DNA from: Planctomycetota bacterium
GTDB taxonomy: Bacteria; Planctomycetota; Phycisphaerae; WQYP01
Direction of reading: 5' to 3'
DNA length: 36,661 nt
Assembly (NCBI GenBank): GCA_021785435.1
Contig: JAJYFE010000031.1
Span: forward strand, 1-36,661
This document shows positions 1-9,482 of the stretch, one piece after another; position 1 is the stretch's first letter; every line of letters begins with the position of its first letter. The position numbers and the translations under genes were made by a program. The notes under the pieces are model-generated. The model ran no database searches, had not been told where the DNA came from, and saw nothing but the letters and a program-made list of their open reading frames with translations.

Positions 1-65
1 TGGTCGAAATCGCGTTGTCCCCCCTCGCCTGGCTGCTAAGCTGGGCGGCCCTGCTGCTGAATTCC

Positions 66-1322
66 ATGGTGCTGAGCCTGGCCCGAGGGCTGGGCGCCTA
101 CGGCGACCTGGAATCCCTGGTCAGCCGAGTGGGATTCCGGTCGTGGCGACGCCGTTTCCGGGGCGCCCTGGGTTTTACCCTGATCGAGCTGCTGGTGGTG
201 ATTTCGATCCTCGCCATTTTGATCAGCATCCTGCTGCCGGCCCTGGCCAAGGCACGGGAGCTGGCCAACCGGGCGGTGTGCATGGCCAACGTGCGCGGGA
301 TCATCCAGGCGATGACGATATACGCGCAAAGTAACAACGGCACATTTTCCGCACCTCTGGGTGGCGCGAACGTGAACGACCTCGTGAGCACGGACGGGGG
401 GGGATGGAATCAGTACGTCAACGGCCCATACTTTGCGGAGGGGAGCTGGAGTCTTGCACAAACAGCGCCTGCCGCGGTGTACTGGTGGTATGATTCCGCC
501 GGATTTCCCGGCAACAGCCATCCGCAGGATTACTCGACAGCTAATTCAATGGCGTGCCTGTGGATATTGGTGCTCCAAGGCTACAGCACGCCGGCGAGCT
601 ATATCTGCCCGTCCGATCCCCTGGCCGCAGGCCCCTCGCAGGAGACCATGGAAGTCGGCGGGCCGCCTGCGTATATGACCAATTTCGGTCAAATGCCGGG
701 TCAACCGTTCCCTGGCTTGGGGGCTTCTGGCAACGTTAACGGCGAGGGGGAGAGTTACTCGGTTGCTTTCGCTTTTCCCTGGGTCTCCAACTCCGGCGCG
801 TCCCCCGGCCATCCCGGCATAGGGCTGCAGCCTGGCCAGTGGTTCAACACTGTGGGCGCCACTACCGAGGTGCCACTCGTCGCCGACATGGCTCCCGTGG
901 ATGGGGGCAACCTCAGCATTGCCGCTTCCACCGGCGACACCGGTTCCAGTAACGGGGTATACCAGCGCGTCACCACCACCTTGCCCACCGCCAATACCTT
1001 TGGCCCATACATCTACAATTCCGGCAACCATGCCGGCGACGGCCAGAATGTCGGCTTTGGCGACGATCACGTAACGTGGGAAATCTCGCCCTATGTTGGC
1101 CAGAATGGTGACAACATCTTCACCTACACCACCGCCACGGGCGTGATCAACGGCACCACCGACACTAATCAGGTGGGCATGAACGGCGTAAGTTTAACCG
1201 CCGTGCCGGAAATTCAGACGCTGGCCCCGTCGTTTGACAGTTGCATGTCGCCGGTTCGCACCGCCAATCCATCCATAGCAGCAGCGGCCAATGTCAGCAA
1301 TCCTTCCACGTTCGCGTGGTGA
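66..1322 (+). CDS. Type II pseudopilin-like secreted/surface protein
   Basis: The protein has a prepilin leader motif (G followed by [16 protein letters not shown]) and then a long hydrophobic helix. This is the processing and methylation signal recognised by prepilin peptidase in type II secretion and type IV pilus systems. The helix is followed by [20 protein letters not shown], typical of the large planctomycete/Verrucomicrobia pseudopilin-like proteins, and a C-terminal [18 protein letters not shown] stretch resembling the H-X9-DG tail of that group. The start is unsure. The frame is open to the left edge of the window, so the gene may begin outside it. ATG at 66 gives a long leader. GTG at 129 would give a classic short basic leader ([15 protein letters not shown]). 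No convincing ribosome binding site precedes either. The substrate or role of this pseudopilin cannot be told from sequence. Confidence 0.8.
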   Translation: MVLSLARGLGAYGDLESLVSRVGFRSWRRRFRGALGFTLIELLVVISILAILISILLPALAKARELANRAVCMANVRGIIQAMTIYAQSNNGTFSAPLGGANVNDLVSTDGGGWNQYVNGPYFAEGSWSLAQTAPAAVYWWYDSAGFPGNSHPQDYSTANSMACLWILVLQGYSTPASYICPSDPLAAGPSQETMEVGGPPAYMTNFGQMPGQPFPGLGASGNVNGEGESYSVAFAFPWVSNSGASPGHPGIGLQPGQWFNTVGATTEVPLVADMAPVDGGNLSIAASTGDTGSSNGVYQRVTTTLPTANTFGPYIYNSGNHAGDGQNVGFGDDHVTWEISPYVGQNGDNIFTYTTATGVINGTTDTNQVGMNGVSLTAVPEIQTLAPSFDSCMSPVRTANPSIAAAANVSNPSTFAW

Positions 1323-1451
1323 TGATAATCAGGGCGATTGCATCTTCGCGCCTCCATATAGCAGATACCGAGCAAAATGAGACTTTGTGGACATTCACGA
1401 GCAAACCGGTAGATGATGGGAAGGTTCAAATTGTTTAATTTTGGCCCAGAA

Positions 1452-4400
1452 ATGAATATGGAACGTCGAAAACGCAATCGCGCTGTGATGATAATGCACC
1501 GGATTGTAGCCAAATTGTCGCTGGCTGCCGCCACTTCAATAATGACGGTCGGCCTGATGCCGCCGGCGCGGCCCGCTCGTGCCGCCGTGCTGCTGCTTTC
1601 CACGTTCAATTCGTCGCTCAATGGCGAATTCAGTCGATACCGCCAGCCCCGAGCGACCGCGGATAACATGCGGCTCTGCAAAGTGGGCAAGGGTTACGCC
1701 TTCCAAGGCATGGCGCCGGAGCGGGCCTTGGATGCGGGCTACACTCCGGGCTGCCGGCCTGACGCGGCGATTCGATACCCTGCCGCCAATCTCGACAGTC
1801 TGTGCGGTACGATCGAGATGCTGGTCAGGCCAAATTACAGCGCTAGGCGCAGCGACCGACAGAAGATTATCCACACCCTGCTCTTCGCGCCGCTCGGTGG
1901 CCGGGGGCAGTCTCTGAGCTTGTATTACGCTTGCGGTGCTTCAGACCGTTCGATACCTGGGCTTTTTTTCACCATCCGTATAATCGATCGGACCGGCCGC
2001 TGGCACACCTACATGGCGCGTGCGCCGCTGCGCTCTTCCAGTGGGAGCGGGGGCGTGCCGTGGATCAAGGACCGCTGGTATTACGTCACGGCGTCGTGGA
2101 CTCCAACCAAGCTGCGATTGTTCATCAACGGCAAGACCGTCGGCGGCGCGAGGTTCAGCCCGCCCCTGGACGCCCCACCAGTTTCGGGGCCTATTGTCAT
2201 CGGTAACAGCGTTGGGGGTGGAAGCCTCGCCGGCGCTCTGATCAACGATTTGCGCATCAGTAATGTGCCGCTTTACAGGGGGCACGAGGCGCCAGTGTTC
2301 CCGCAAGCCCCGCTTAGCGCGCGCATCGGCCACCGGGTGGTTGTCGGCGAGGGCGGCCCCGGGATGTCGTACGCCCCTGGTGTGCGCCAATACAAGTGTT
2401 ACATGGTCCGCACCCCCCCGCAGCTTACCGGTAAACTCAGCGGCCCGATCTGGCCGCACCTGCCCGCAATGTCTGGCTTTCTCATGCTTGGAAGAACAGA
2501 CAAGTACGCTCCATTGCAGACCGAAGTGCGTATGTGCCGCGACCGGACTAATATCTATATCGCCGTGCTCTGCTACGAAAACCACCTCGGTCGGCTCAAA
2601 GCGACCGCCCGGCCTGGTCCCGCCGGGAGACAGAACCGCGCGGTATTCGATGATGACTCGGTCGAAATTTATCTGGGGCCGAACTACGGAAAACTGCCCG
2701 ACCTGCAGATTGGGGTCAACAGCCTCAACGCACACTGTGCCATTATGCACACGGTGAACAACCGGCAGCACGTTTGGCACGGCAGCTATCGAACCACCAC
2801 CGGGCGGACGGCCGAGGGCTGGCTGGTGGAAACGGCGGTGCCGTACTCGATATTTGGCCCGCCGCCAAAAATCGGCGATGTATGGGGGATGCGCGTCGGT
2901 CGCAACCGCCACGTCGGCGGCTTTTCCTGCTCGGCCATCGACTACGCCGGCAATTCCTACCAGGATCCACGGCAGTTTGCCCGTCTGGTTATGGCCGGCG
3001 CGGCGCCGACAGGTCGCGTCGCCGAACAGGAAAACCTGCTTAACGGAAAGTTTATCGCGCGCAGCCGCGCGATGTTGGGGGCGTTCCTGCGCGGGGCCGA
3101 AGCGCAAGCGGCTCTGGGCAGGGGAGCGCCCTCCCGCAAGGGCGGCACGATTGGCGCGCTATCGCTAACGGCCAGGATCCGCGACGCTGTGCAAAGGTTC
3201 CGGTCGTTGTTGAGCGAAGCGAAACCCCTGCGCGTCAGTGCGTGGGACGCGGCACTGGCACGGGCGCAGGAAACGCGGGTGCAACTTGAAAAGCTCGATT
3301 ACCTGCTGGTCAACGCCGACAGTCGACGCGCGGAACCGCCGCCGCGCGCCCTCCAAGGCGTGAGGCGGGAAAACGGACTGTGGTATATCGCCTCCAAGCA
3401 ACTCGCGGTCGCGGTCGAGCCTAGGCATGGAACGATCGTTGGCATCTGGGATCGCCGCACCAACCGGCGACTGGTTAAGGGTGCGTACATGCACTACCAG
3501 GCCCGGACCCGCGGGAGCACCGTTTATGCCGACCAATTGGCCGATGTGGTCCGGCACATCGCGGTTCACGGTAGTCGCTTGGTAGTGACCGGCGCCAACC
3601 GGGCCTTACCGGGGGTCAAGCTCCAGTATGCATACTTCATCCGGAACGTCGCTGGCGCGCCACGCCGGCTTTGCTGCCGGCTCCAAATTTCGGGGCACAC
3701 CAGGAGGCTGACCCTGCTGGAGGTCACCTCCCGGACGTTTTTCGAGCAGTCGTACCGCCGGGAATCCTGGTACGACCGAATCTTCGCCATTGGCACCCTG
3801 GGGGATCACCGTGCTTACGAACCGGCTGCGCAGGTTACCCGCCGGGTATTGGAGCGCGCCTGGTATAACACCATGAGTGGCCGCGCCCAGTTTGCACTGG
3901 TCAATCCAGTCACGGGCGTCGGCCTCGGCGAATACCTCTACAAGGAAAACGGCGTATGGGCCTATCCGCAGGCGCTGCCTTCGAGTTATTGGACGCCGTA
4001 TGGCTGGGATATGGGCTTCGCCGCGACTTTCGTAAACGATCCCATTTATCAGCGCAAACCGTACACCGCGGAGCTGTGCTACCATCTTTTCCACGGGGAC
4101 CAGCTTACTTTCAACCGCGAATACCTTGGCCTGCCGGCGTATGTTGCTCTCCGCGCGGCCGCCCCACCCTCGCCGCTGGCGGCGCGGGTGGCCGGATCCA
4201 ATGGCATTTCCATCAGCGGCCACTGGCCGCCCGACAACCCGCAACGGCGTAAGGAAGCGGTGCAGGCCCAACACGAATTGTTTCGTTCGGACGAACTGGC
4301 CTTCGACGGGTGGGCGCCATCGGATATACGTTGGCCCGATTTCGTGGCGGCCGATGGGCGAGCAGTTCAGATGCACCCCGGCGGTGCGGTAACCGCGCTG

Positions 4401-5822
4401 AAATGCGCGGATATCAGAAGATCCGTGCGCAACTTACGCCAGCTCGACCCGGACCTGCTGGTCGGGACTTACAGCTTTGTCTACGACATTTATAAGGGCA
4501 GCGCGACGTACAAAAAGCATCCGGGCTGGGTGTGCATCGGGCGCAACAGGCGGCCTGTCCCCGGCTACCTTGGTGGCGGTTATTTTCGTGCCAACTGGAC
4601 CCCGGCGTTCGTCGATTACCTCATCCGCCGGATTCTTCGGATGATGGACTACTACGACCTCAACGTGTGCTACCTGGATTACGGCGTCTGCACCTCCTTG
4701 GCGGACTGGGGAAACGGCCATGTGGTCACGTCGGCGCAGGGGTTCGACTTCATTCGGCGGCTGCAACTGGCCCTGCACAAACGAGGGGATTTGCTTTGGC
4801 TGAACTCGTTCGTGGGACAGCCCTATTGTGATATCGGTTACTTCGAGGGCTTGGGCAACCCGAATTGGGGCCGCGCCGATTGGCGCAACCAAGCCGAGGC
4901 GTACATGATGGCTAAAGTCTACCAACCACCTGGCGAGCCGATCATTCCACTGTATTGGTTGGGGGGTGAAAAATATAAGAACAGCAGCGGATATAACTTG
5001 ACAAACTACATCGATGAGACGGTCGGTGCGGGCCTGATGCCCGCCGGGTGCTGGCTTGATCCCTATGCAAAGGCCTTTCCGGCTCCTGGCGGCAGAACGA
5101 ATTGGGTGGCGGTGGGGAAGTACCAAGCCGCCGTACACCAGGCCGCCTTCGAGATCCAGCCGAGCCGCTGGGCCGACGTGGGGTTGCGGCACGCCTGGTA
5201 CGATGATTCCCGAAACGAGCTGGAAACGTATACACTTGGCCTGCCCGGAAATACGTATCTGGTCAACGTGATCAGCCATCGCCGTCGTGCGGCCGACGCC
5301 GTGATCAAGGTGAACCTGCGGAAAATGGGCCTGGACCCCGCGAAACGGGTCTTCGTGTGGCAGTTCCTGCGTCGCGCGTACCATTCGTACCTGCCGGGAC
5401 ATCCACTGCCCGCCAATTGGGACGAGCTATTCAGCTCGCGCATATGCACGGCCTTCGTTCCCGCCCGAAACGCGTTTCGCTACAGCATCGCGCACCTGCC
5501 TCCGCAGCGACTGTGCGTGACGGAGATTACCGAAACACCCGCCGCGATATGCTCGGCCGCAGGGATTCCAACACAGGTACTGCTGCCGGCCGCGCTGAAC
5601 TGCTCGATTACCGGCCGTGTGGACGCGCCGAATAAGCGCGTTGTGCTCCACGTTGTCTGCGATAAAAGAATCGGGGTCGTGGCTTGGTGGCCAAAGGTTT
5701 GGGGGACACCCCACCTGCGGGCCGGGGCTGCAAGCCTGCACGGCACGTCCGTCGTATTCGGCGCAGAACATTTCGTCCGCTTTACCCTTAAGAAGGGCGT
5801 GTGGAACGTCGTGCTGCAGTGA
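1452..5822 (+). CDS. Large secreted multidomain glycoside-hydrolase-like protein
   Basis: About 1456 residues. A basic n-region (MNMERRKRNR) and hydrophobic core ending PARPARA form a signal peptide, so the protein is exported. Next comes a LamG/concanavalin-like beta sandwich (roughly residues 45-280, with WYYVTASWTPTKLRLFINGK). A CBM9-like domain follows (roughly 330-515, with VFDDDSVEIYLGP). After a helical linker there is a beta-rich domain of the kind preceding glycosidase barrels (EPRHGTIVGIWDRRTNRRLV), a probable TIM barrel (roughly 900-1200, with NVCYLDYG and LLWLNSF) and a C-terminal beta domain. The architecture points to an extracellular polysaccharide-degrading or -binding enzyme. 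I cannot assign a GH family or name the catalytic acids with confidence. An upstream in-frame ATG at 1413 exists; 1452 was preferred because it starts directly with the charged n-region. Neither has a clear ribosome binding site. Confidence 0.8.
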   Translation: MNMERRKRNRAVMIMHRIVAKLSLAAATSIMTVGLMPPARPARAAVLLLSTFNSSLNGEFSRYRQPRATADNMRLCKVGKGYAFQGMAPERALDAGYTPGCRPDAAIRYPAANLDSLCGTIEMLVRPNYSARRSDRQKIIHTLLFAPLGGRGQSLSLYYACGASDRSIPGLFFTIRIIDRTGRWHTYMARAPLRSSSGSGGVPWIKDRWYYVTASWTPTKLRLFINGKTVGGARFSPPLDAPPVSGPIVIGNSVGGGSLAGALINDLRISNVPLYRGHEAPVFPQAPLSARIGHRVVVGEGGPGMSYAPGVRQYKCYMVRTPPQLTGKLSGPIWPHLPAMSGFLMLGRTDKYAPLQTEVRMCRDRTNIYIAVLCYENHLGRLKATARPGPAGRQNRAVFDDDSVEIYLGPNYGKLPDLQIGVNSLNAHCAIMHTVNNRQHVWHGSYRTTTGRTAEGWLVETAVPYSIFGPPPKIGDVWGMRVGRNRHVGGFSCSAIDYAGNSYQDPRQFARLVMAGAAPTGRVAEQENLLNGKFIARSRAMLGAFLRGAEAQAALGRGAPSRKGGTIGALSLTARIRDAVQRFRSLLSEAKPLRVSAWDAALARAQETRVQLEKLDYLLVNADSRRAEPPPRALQGVRRENGLWYIASKQLAVAVEPRHGTIVGIWDRRTNRRLVKGAYMHYQARTRGSTVYADQLADVVRHIAVHGSRLVVTGANRALPGVKLQYAYFIRNVAGAPRRLCCRLQISGHTRRLTLLEVTSRTFFEQSYRRESWYDRIFAIGTLGDHRAYEPAAQVTRRVLERAWYNTMSGRAQFALVNPVTGVGLGEYLYKENGVWAYPQALPSSYWTPYGWDMGFAATFVNDPIYQRKPYTAELCYHLFHGDQLTFNREYLGLPAYVALRAAAPPSPLAARVAGSNGISISGHWPPDNPQRRKEAVQAQHELFRSDELAFDGWAPSDIRWPDFVAADGRAVQMHPGGAVTALKCADIRRSVRNLRQLDPDLLVGTYSFVYDIYKGSATYKKHPGWVCIGRNRRPVPGYLGGGYFRANWTPAFVDYLIRRILRMMDYYDLNVCYLDYGVCTSLADWGNGHVVTSAQGFDFIRRLQLALHKRGDLLWLNSFVGQPYCDIGYFEGLGNPNWGRADWRNQAEAYMMAKVYQPPGEPIIPLYWLGGEKYKNSSGYNLTNYIDETVGAGLMPAGCWLDPYAKAFPAPGGRTNWVAVGKYQAAVHQAAFEIQPSRWADVGLRHAWYDDSRNELETYTLGLPGNTYLVNVISHRRRAADAVIKVNLRKMGLDPAKRVFVWQFLRRAYHSYLPGHPLPANWDELFSSRICTAFVPARNAFRYSIAHLPPQRLCVTEITETPAAICSAAGIPTQVLLPAALNCSITGRVDAPNKRVVLHVVCDKRIGVVAWWPKVWGTPHLRAGAASLHGTSVVFGAEHFVRFTLKKGVWNVVLQ

Positions 5823-5933
5823 CCTTGGGGCGGTTCCCGCGCGGGCTATCATCAAAGGATCGCGGATGGCAGAAAAGATGAAGTCCGGCCCGACCAGCAC
5901 GGCCTATCACCTCGTCTTGCGCATCTATCCGGC

Positions 5934-6146
5934 TTAGGTCGTGTTGACGAATGTTCGGGGCATAATAATGGCAGCGACCCGCTGAACGATAGCCATGAAG
6001 GTGCAGGCCAGTTTGTCGTAACGTGTGGCGATGGCTCGGAACGGTTTGAACCGGCCCGCCAGTCGCGCCACGCCATTGCAACCCCGATAAAGTTTCCGAT
6101 CCTGGGGAATAAATCGGCGACGATTGCTGGGGCTGGGGATGACAGC
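5934..6146 (-). pseudogene. IS5-family transposase remnant (C-terminal about 70 residues)
   Basis: On the minus strand the last about 70 codons before TAA read AVIPSPSNRRR, DRKLYRGCNGVARL, then RAIATRYDKLACTFMAIVQR. This is the unmistakable C-terminal end of IS5-type DDE transposases (AVIP... DRxLYRxR... F+RIATRYDKxAxxFxAxVxxA). The catalytic N-terminal part is missing: upstream codons in this frame are unrelated and no start belongs to the family. It is therefore a decayed, immobile fragment. It lies just downstream of the hpnH unit and 110 bp past the glycosidase-like gene. The outer edge at 5933-5936 reads TTAG, which fits the YTAR target preference of IS5 elements, but the other end of the element is gone. 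The gap 5823-5933 holds nothing else I recognise. Confidence 0.8.
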
Positions 6147-6286
6147 GTGGATACCGGCACGATGATGGAAACGTTGAAAAGCGTCAACCCGGCCTGATTG
6201 CGTCGCCCTCTTCGGGTCTGGGCTGTGTCCTGGTTGCGGCTGTGCGCCGGGCTGGGCCTTCTGTGGTTCTGCGGCGCCAATCCGGG

Positions 6287-6574
6287 TTAGTCGCGGTTGG
6301 CGCGTCTCTTCAGCCAATTTTGATAACTTTTTCCGGCGGCCGCGTCTTGGCCGGTGAACTCAAGTTGCGCAATATCGGCATACCACAGCGTAATCTTCCG
6401 ATCCCCCGTCCGCGGTAACAAGCGCAGGAAGCAATTGGCCGGATCGGCAGTGGGCGCGTGCCGGTCGAAAACATAGCCCTCCAGGACCTGACCCTGGCGC
6501 GTACGAATAGTGACATCACCGCGGAAATTGAACGCTTTTTCCACCGTCGCGAAGATGTCGTCACCGGCAGGCAT
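6287..6574 (-). CDS. Small conserved-looking protein downstream of hpnH
   Basis: A 95-residue protein that I do not recognise by family name. It is rich in short beta-strand-like stretches: FNFRGDVTIRTRQGQVLEGYVFDR, then CFLRLLPRTGDRKITLWYADIAQLEF, then a short basic helical tail NWLKRRANRD. The pattern (a G-rich strand pair with QGQVLEGYVFD) recalls an Sm/SH3-like small barrel; that is inference. ATG at 6574 is preceded at good spacing by GGAG (7 bases), which favours it over the GTG at 6580. It follows hpnH on the same strand after about 40 bp and is probably co-transcribed with it, so a role linked to hopanoid or membrane-lipid metabolism is possible but unproven. Confidence 0.65.
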   Translation of the reverse strand: MPAGDDIFATVEKAFNFRGDVTIRTRQGQVLEGYVFDRHAPTADPANCFLRLLPRTGDRKITLWYADIAQLEFTGQDAAAGKSYQNWLKRRANRD

Positions 6575-6616
6575 TTTCACGCTCCGTGGAACCGGGCGCC
6601 AGCACCGGCTTACACT

Positions 6617-7807
6617 TTATCGGCTGGCCGCATCGGCCACCGGCTCGGCTGCGGCCTCGTGCGGAGCTGGCGCAGGGTCCGGTTCGCCGCGCGGGGCCGG
6701 GGCGCGGCGGGGCGCGCTGATTTGAACGCCGACGAAGCGGCGCCCGGATTCCGGCGGCCGCTGCAGCGCTTCCAGCGCCGCCGGGTCAGGATAGCCCCGA
6801 CTGAAAAACGTCGCCCGGATGGTGGCCCACATACCCGCCAGAGAACTGAAAGTATCGTGCACCGCGCTGGCCTCGTAGCCGCTGTGCACCATGCAGTTGG
6901 CGCAGCGGGGATTTCCCGATTCCGTACCGTACTGCTCCCAGGCGGTGGTAGCCAGCAGCTCCTGGAACGTTTCGGCATAGCCGTCCTGCAGTAGATAACA
7001 CGGCTTTTGCCAGCCGAAGATATTGTAAGTCGGCATACCCCAGGGGGTGCAGGCGTAAGAGCGGCGGCCCATCAGAAATTCCAGAAAGAGCGGGCTTTGG
7101 TTGAAGCGCCAGCGGCGGTGCCGATTGCTCAGGATGTGGTTGAACAGGCGGCGCGTGCGGGCCCGGCCCAGAAAATGTTCCTGATCCGGCGCTTTCTCGT
7201 AGCTGTACCCGGGCGAAAGCATCATGCCTTCTACGCCGGCGTCCATCATGGCGTCGAAGAAGGCCCGCACCGCCACCGGGTCCGCCCCTTCGAACAGGGT
7301 GGTGTTGGTCGTCACGCGGTAACCGCGCCGAATCGCCTCCTGTACCGCCGCCAGCGCCGCCGCATAGGTGCCTTCGCGACAGACCGCGGAGTCGTGCTCC
7401 CGCTGCAAACCGTCCAGGTGCACGCTGAAGGTCAGGTACTTGGAGGGGACGAAGCGGTGGAGGTTTTTGGCCAGCAGCAGCGCATTGGTGCATAAATAAA
7501 TATATCGTTTCTGCTTTATTAATCCGCGTACAATGGCGTCGATTTCCGGATGCAGCAGCGGTTCGCCGCCGGGAATGCTGACCATGGGAGCGCCGCATTC
7601 CTCCGCGGCGCGCAGGCACTCTGCAACGCTTAACTGCCGCTTGAGGATATGCGGGGGATACTGAATTTTTCCGCAACCGGCGCAGGTCAGGTTGCAGCGG
7701 AACAGCGGTTCCAGCATCAGCACCAGGGGATAGCGCTGGCGGCCGCGGAGTTTCTGCGCGGTCACATAGCGGGCGACAGTCCACATCTGGGAAAAGGGTA
7801 CGCTCAT
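6617..7807 (-). CDS. hpnH: Adenosyl-hopene transferase HpnH (radical SAM)
   Basis: 396 residues. The N-terminal MSVPFSQMWTVARYVTAQKL and the radical-SAM cluster motif C38-N-L-T-C42-A-G-C45 are characteristic of HpnH. The SPASM-less C-terminal part has HFLG, the ACTPWG region and NPRCANCMVHSGYEASAV, also typical of this family. HpnH joins the 5'-deoxyadenosyl radical to diploptene to make adenosylhopane, the first step in extending C30 hopanoids to C35 bacteriohopanepolyols. It works at the cytoplasmic membrane. The ATG at 7807 was chosen because AAGGAG lies 5 bases upstream; the open frame runs further but without such a site. The last about 40 residues are a Pro/Ala-rich tail outside the conserved fold. 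No squalene-hopene cyclase or other hpn gene is in the window. Confidence 0.93.
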   Translation of the reverse strand: MSVPFSQMWTVARYVTAQKLRGRQRYPLVLMLEPLFRCNLTCAGCGKIQYPPHILKRQLSVAECLRAAEECGAPMVSIPGGEPLLHPEIDAIVRGLIKQKRYIYLCTNALLLAKNLHRFVPSKYLTFSVHLDGLQREHDSAVCREGTYAAALAAVQEAIRRGYRVTTNTTLFEGADPVAVRAFFDAMMDAGVEGMMLSPGYSYEKAPDQEHFLGRARTRRLFNHILSNRHRRWRFNQSPLFLEFLMGRRSYACTPWGMPTYNIFGWQKPCYLLQDGYAETFQELLATTAWEQYGTESGNPRCANCMVHSGYEASAVHDTFSSLAGMWATIRATFFSRGYPDPAALEALQRPPESGRRFVGVQISAPRRAPAPRGEPDPAPAPHEAAAEPVADAASR

Positions 7808-7917
7808 AGGCTCCTTGCTGGTGCGTTCTTCCAACCGGTTTATTATAGCCTTCGGTTCGACGGCGGCGGCCGGCTATGATATACGTTGGGAGGTCCCCCG
7901 CCAACCGGGAGCAAGAC
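7808..7917. promoter_or_regulatory. Divergent promoter region between hpnH and dapF
   Basis: This 110-bp gap separates two divergently transcribed genes. It holds a perfect minus-strand -10 hexamer TATAAT (7847 down to 7842), placed 35 bp before the hpnH ATG, and a plus-strand TATGAT at 7875-7880 before dapF. Neither has a good -35 match at 16-18 bp, so these calls rest on position and the -10 hexamer only. dapF has a GGGAG site 6 bases before its ATG. Confidence 0.4.
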
Positions 7918-8865
7918 ATGCGTTTTACCAAGATGCACGGCATCGGCAATGATTACATCTATGTGGACACGCTTCAGGAAACAGTGGCGGATCCGCAGAA
8001 ACTCGCCGTCCGCATCGCGGACCGGCATTTTGGCGTCGGCGGGGATGGGTTGATCCTGATCGCTCCGCCCAGTGCCGACGGCCGGCGGCAGGGCGCCCAC
8101 GTGCGTATGCGCATGTTCAACGCCGACGGCAGCGAATCGGAAATGTGCGGCAACGGCGTGCGCTGCGTTGCCAAATATGCCTACGATCATCAACTGGCCA
8201 CGGTTAATCCGATCCGGGTGGAAACCGGCCGAGGCGTGTTGACACTGGATTTGTGGCTGCAGCACGGGCGGGTCCATCAGGTCACTGTCAACATGGGCCG
8301 GCCCATTCTGGACCCCCGGCAAATTCCCGTGTTGATTCCGCGGCTGGACGCCGCCGTCGATTACCCCGCCGCGGAACTGCTTGCCGCTGCCGACCCGGTC
8401 GCCGGTCGCGGCTGGACCAACGCCGGCGGCGTGGAAGACCGTATGACCTGCGTGTCTCTGGGCAACCCGCACGTCGTGTTGTACGCGCGGCGGGTGGAGA
8501 GCATTCCGCTGGAAACCGTCGGCCCGGTGCTGGAAAGACACGCCTGGTTCCCACGGCGCATCAACGTCCACTTTGTCCAGGTGCTCGGGGCCGGCGAGGT
8601 GAAAATGCGCACCTGGGAACGCGGCAGCGGCATTACCCTGGGCTGTGGAACCGGCGCCGCGGCGGTTTGCGTGGCCGGCGTACTGACCGGCCGCACCCAA
8701 CCGATTATTCTGGCCCACCTGCCTGGCGGCCGGCTGGCTCTGAAATGGAGTCAGGAGGACAAATGTGTCTATATGACCGGCCCCGCGGAGGAAGTATTCA
8801 GTGGCGATTGGCCCGTTCCCGACGAAGCCGGGGCCAGCTCCAGCACCGCGGAATTCAGACAGTAG
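7918..8865 (+). CDS. dapF: Diaminopimelate epimerase
   Basis: 315 residues. Converts LL-diaminopimelate to meso-diaminopimelate, the last step before lysine and the source of the peptidoglycan cross-linking residue. The start MRFTKMHGIGNDYIYVD is the family N-terminus. Both catalytic cysteines are visible: Cys77 in SEMCGNGVRC and Cys243 in GITLGCGTGAAAV, which is the proton donor/acceptor pair. GGDG and SLGNPH are also in place. Length is slightly above the usual 270-280 because of an insert around residues 140-175 (PRLDAAVDYPAAELLAAADP). ATG 7918 was chosen over the upstream in-frame ATG because it begins the conserved N-terminus and has GGGAG upstream. The 3' end overlaps the oppositely oriented msrB by 97 bp. 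Confidence 0.96.
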   Translation: MRFTKMHGIGNDYIYVDTLQETVADPQKLAVRIADRHFGVGGDGLILIAPPSADGRRQGAHVRMRMFNADGSESEMCGNGVRCVAKYAYDHQLATVNPIRVETGRGVLTLDLWLQHGRVHQVTVNMGRPILDPRQIPVLIPRLDAAVDYPAAELLAAADPVAGRGWTNAGGVEDRMTCVSLGNPHVVLYARRVESIPLETVGPVLERHAWFPRRINVHFVQVLGAGEVKMRTWERGSGITLGCGTGAAAVCVAGVLTGRTQPIILAHLPGGRLALKWSQEDKCVYMTGPAEEVFSGDWPVPDEAGASSSTAEFRQ

Positions 8866-9293
8866 CGGCGCTGCGTCGGTGGCGGCCCGTCGTCGAACAC
8901 GTGGCCCAGGTGCGCCCCGCAGCAACCACATTGCACTTCGGTGCGGGTCAACCCGCCGGTGTGATCGACGCGCTCCACCACCGCCTGGGGCGTTATGGGG
9001 TTCTTAAAGCTCGGCCAGCCCGTGCCGGACTCGAATTTGCTTTCCGAATGGAACAAAGCTGCTCCGCAGCAGGCGCAGCGATAAAGGCCGGGGACGGTGC
9101 TGTTCCAGTACCGACCGGTAAACGCCCGCTCCGTGCCGGCCTGGCGGGCAATGCGATATTGCTCGGGCGTAAGGCGGCGGCGCCATTCGGCGTCGCTCCG
9201 GCTCCGCCAATACGCAGCGCCGCAGGCGCTGGATGCCTCCGCCGCATCGGGCCTGGCGCCCAGCCGGTTCGCACGGGTTGGTTGTGATGTCAT
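8769..9293 (-). CDS. msrB: Peptide-methionine (R)-S-oxide reductase MsrB
   Basis: 174 residues. Reduces the R epimer of methionine sulfoxide in proteins, repairing oxidative damage. The MsrB domain starts at WRRRLTPEQYRIAR (residue 37). Two zinc-binding CxxC pairs are visible (Cys73/Cys76 and Cys122/Cys125), as are the SGTGWPSF substrate motif and GHVFDDGP. RRYCLNSAVLEL carries the catalytic Cys145 rather than selenocysteine. About 35 residues precede the domain and contain no clear signal peptide, so the protein is probably cytoplasmic. The last 30 or so residues, after the domain, are encoded in DNA that also encodes the end of dapF on the other strand. Confidence 0.94.
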   Translation of the reverse strand: MTSQPTRANRLGARPDAAEASSACGAAYWRSRSDAEWRRRLTPEQYRIARQAGTERAFTGRYWNSTVPGLYRCACCGAALFHSESKFESGTGWPSFKNPITPQAVVERVDHTGGLTRTEVQCGCCGAHLGHVFDDGPPPTQRRYCLNSAVLELAPASSGTGQSPLNTSSAGPVI

Positions 9294-9365
9294 GGCAAAA
9301 ACCCTACGCCGCGCTTGGGTCCGGTTGGTCCAGGTCTAAGCTCGCCCAACGCGTTTGGATACAAC

Positions 9366-9371
9366 ATTATA
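9366..9371 (-). promoter_or_regulatory. Putative -10 element of msrB
   Basis: The minus strand reads TATAAT here, about 73 bp before the msrB ATG. No good -35 hexamer lies 16-18 bp upstream, so the promoter call rests on a perfect -10 and its position. Confidence 0.35.
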
Positions 9372-9482
9372 GCCCGTCCTCTTGCCAATCCGGGATCCCG
9401 CAGGGAAACGGACAGACGGCGTCAGGTACGTCGGGGGTGTGGCCGGATTTCTTGGCGAACGCCGGGCAGCGATAGCGCCAAG

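Noticed and set aside
1867-1875. A third perfect DnaA box (TTATCCACA)
   Set aside because: It lies inside the glycosidase-like coding sequence, alone, 14 kb from the others; one chance match in the window is unsurprising.
8253-9287. Long + strand frame of 344 codons across dapF and msrB
   Set aside because: It is a shadow of two clearly identified genes, is Arg/Gly/Pro-rich, and has no domain.
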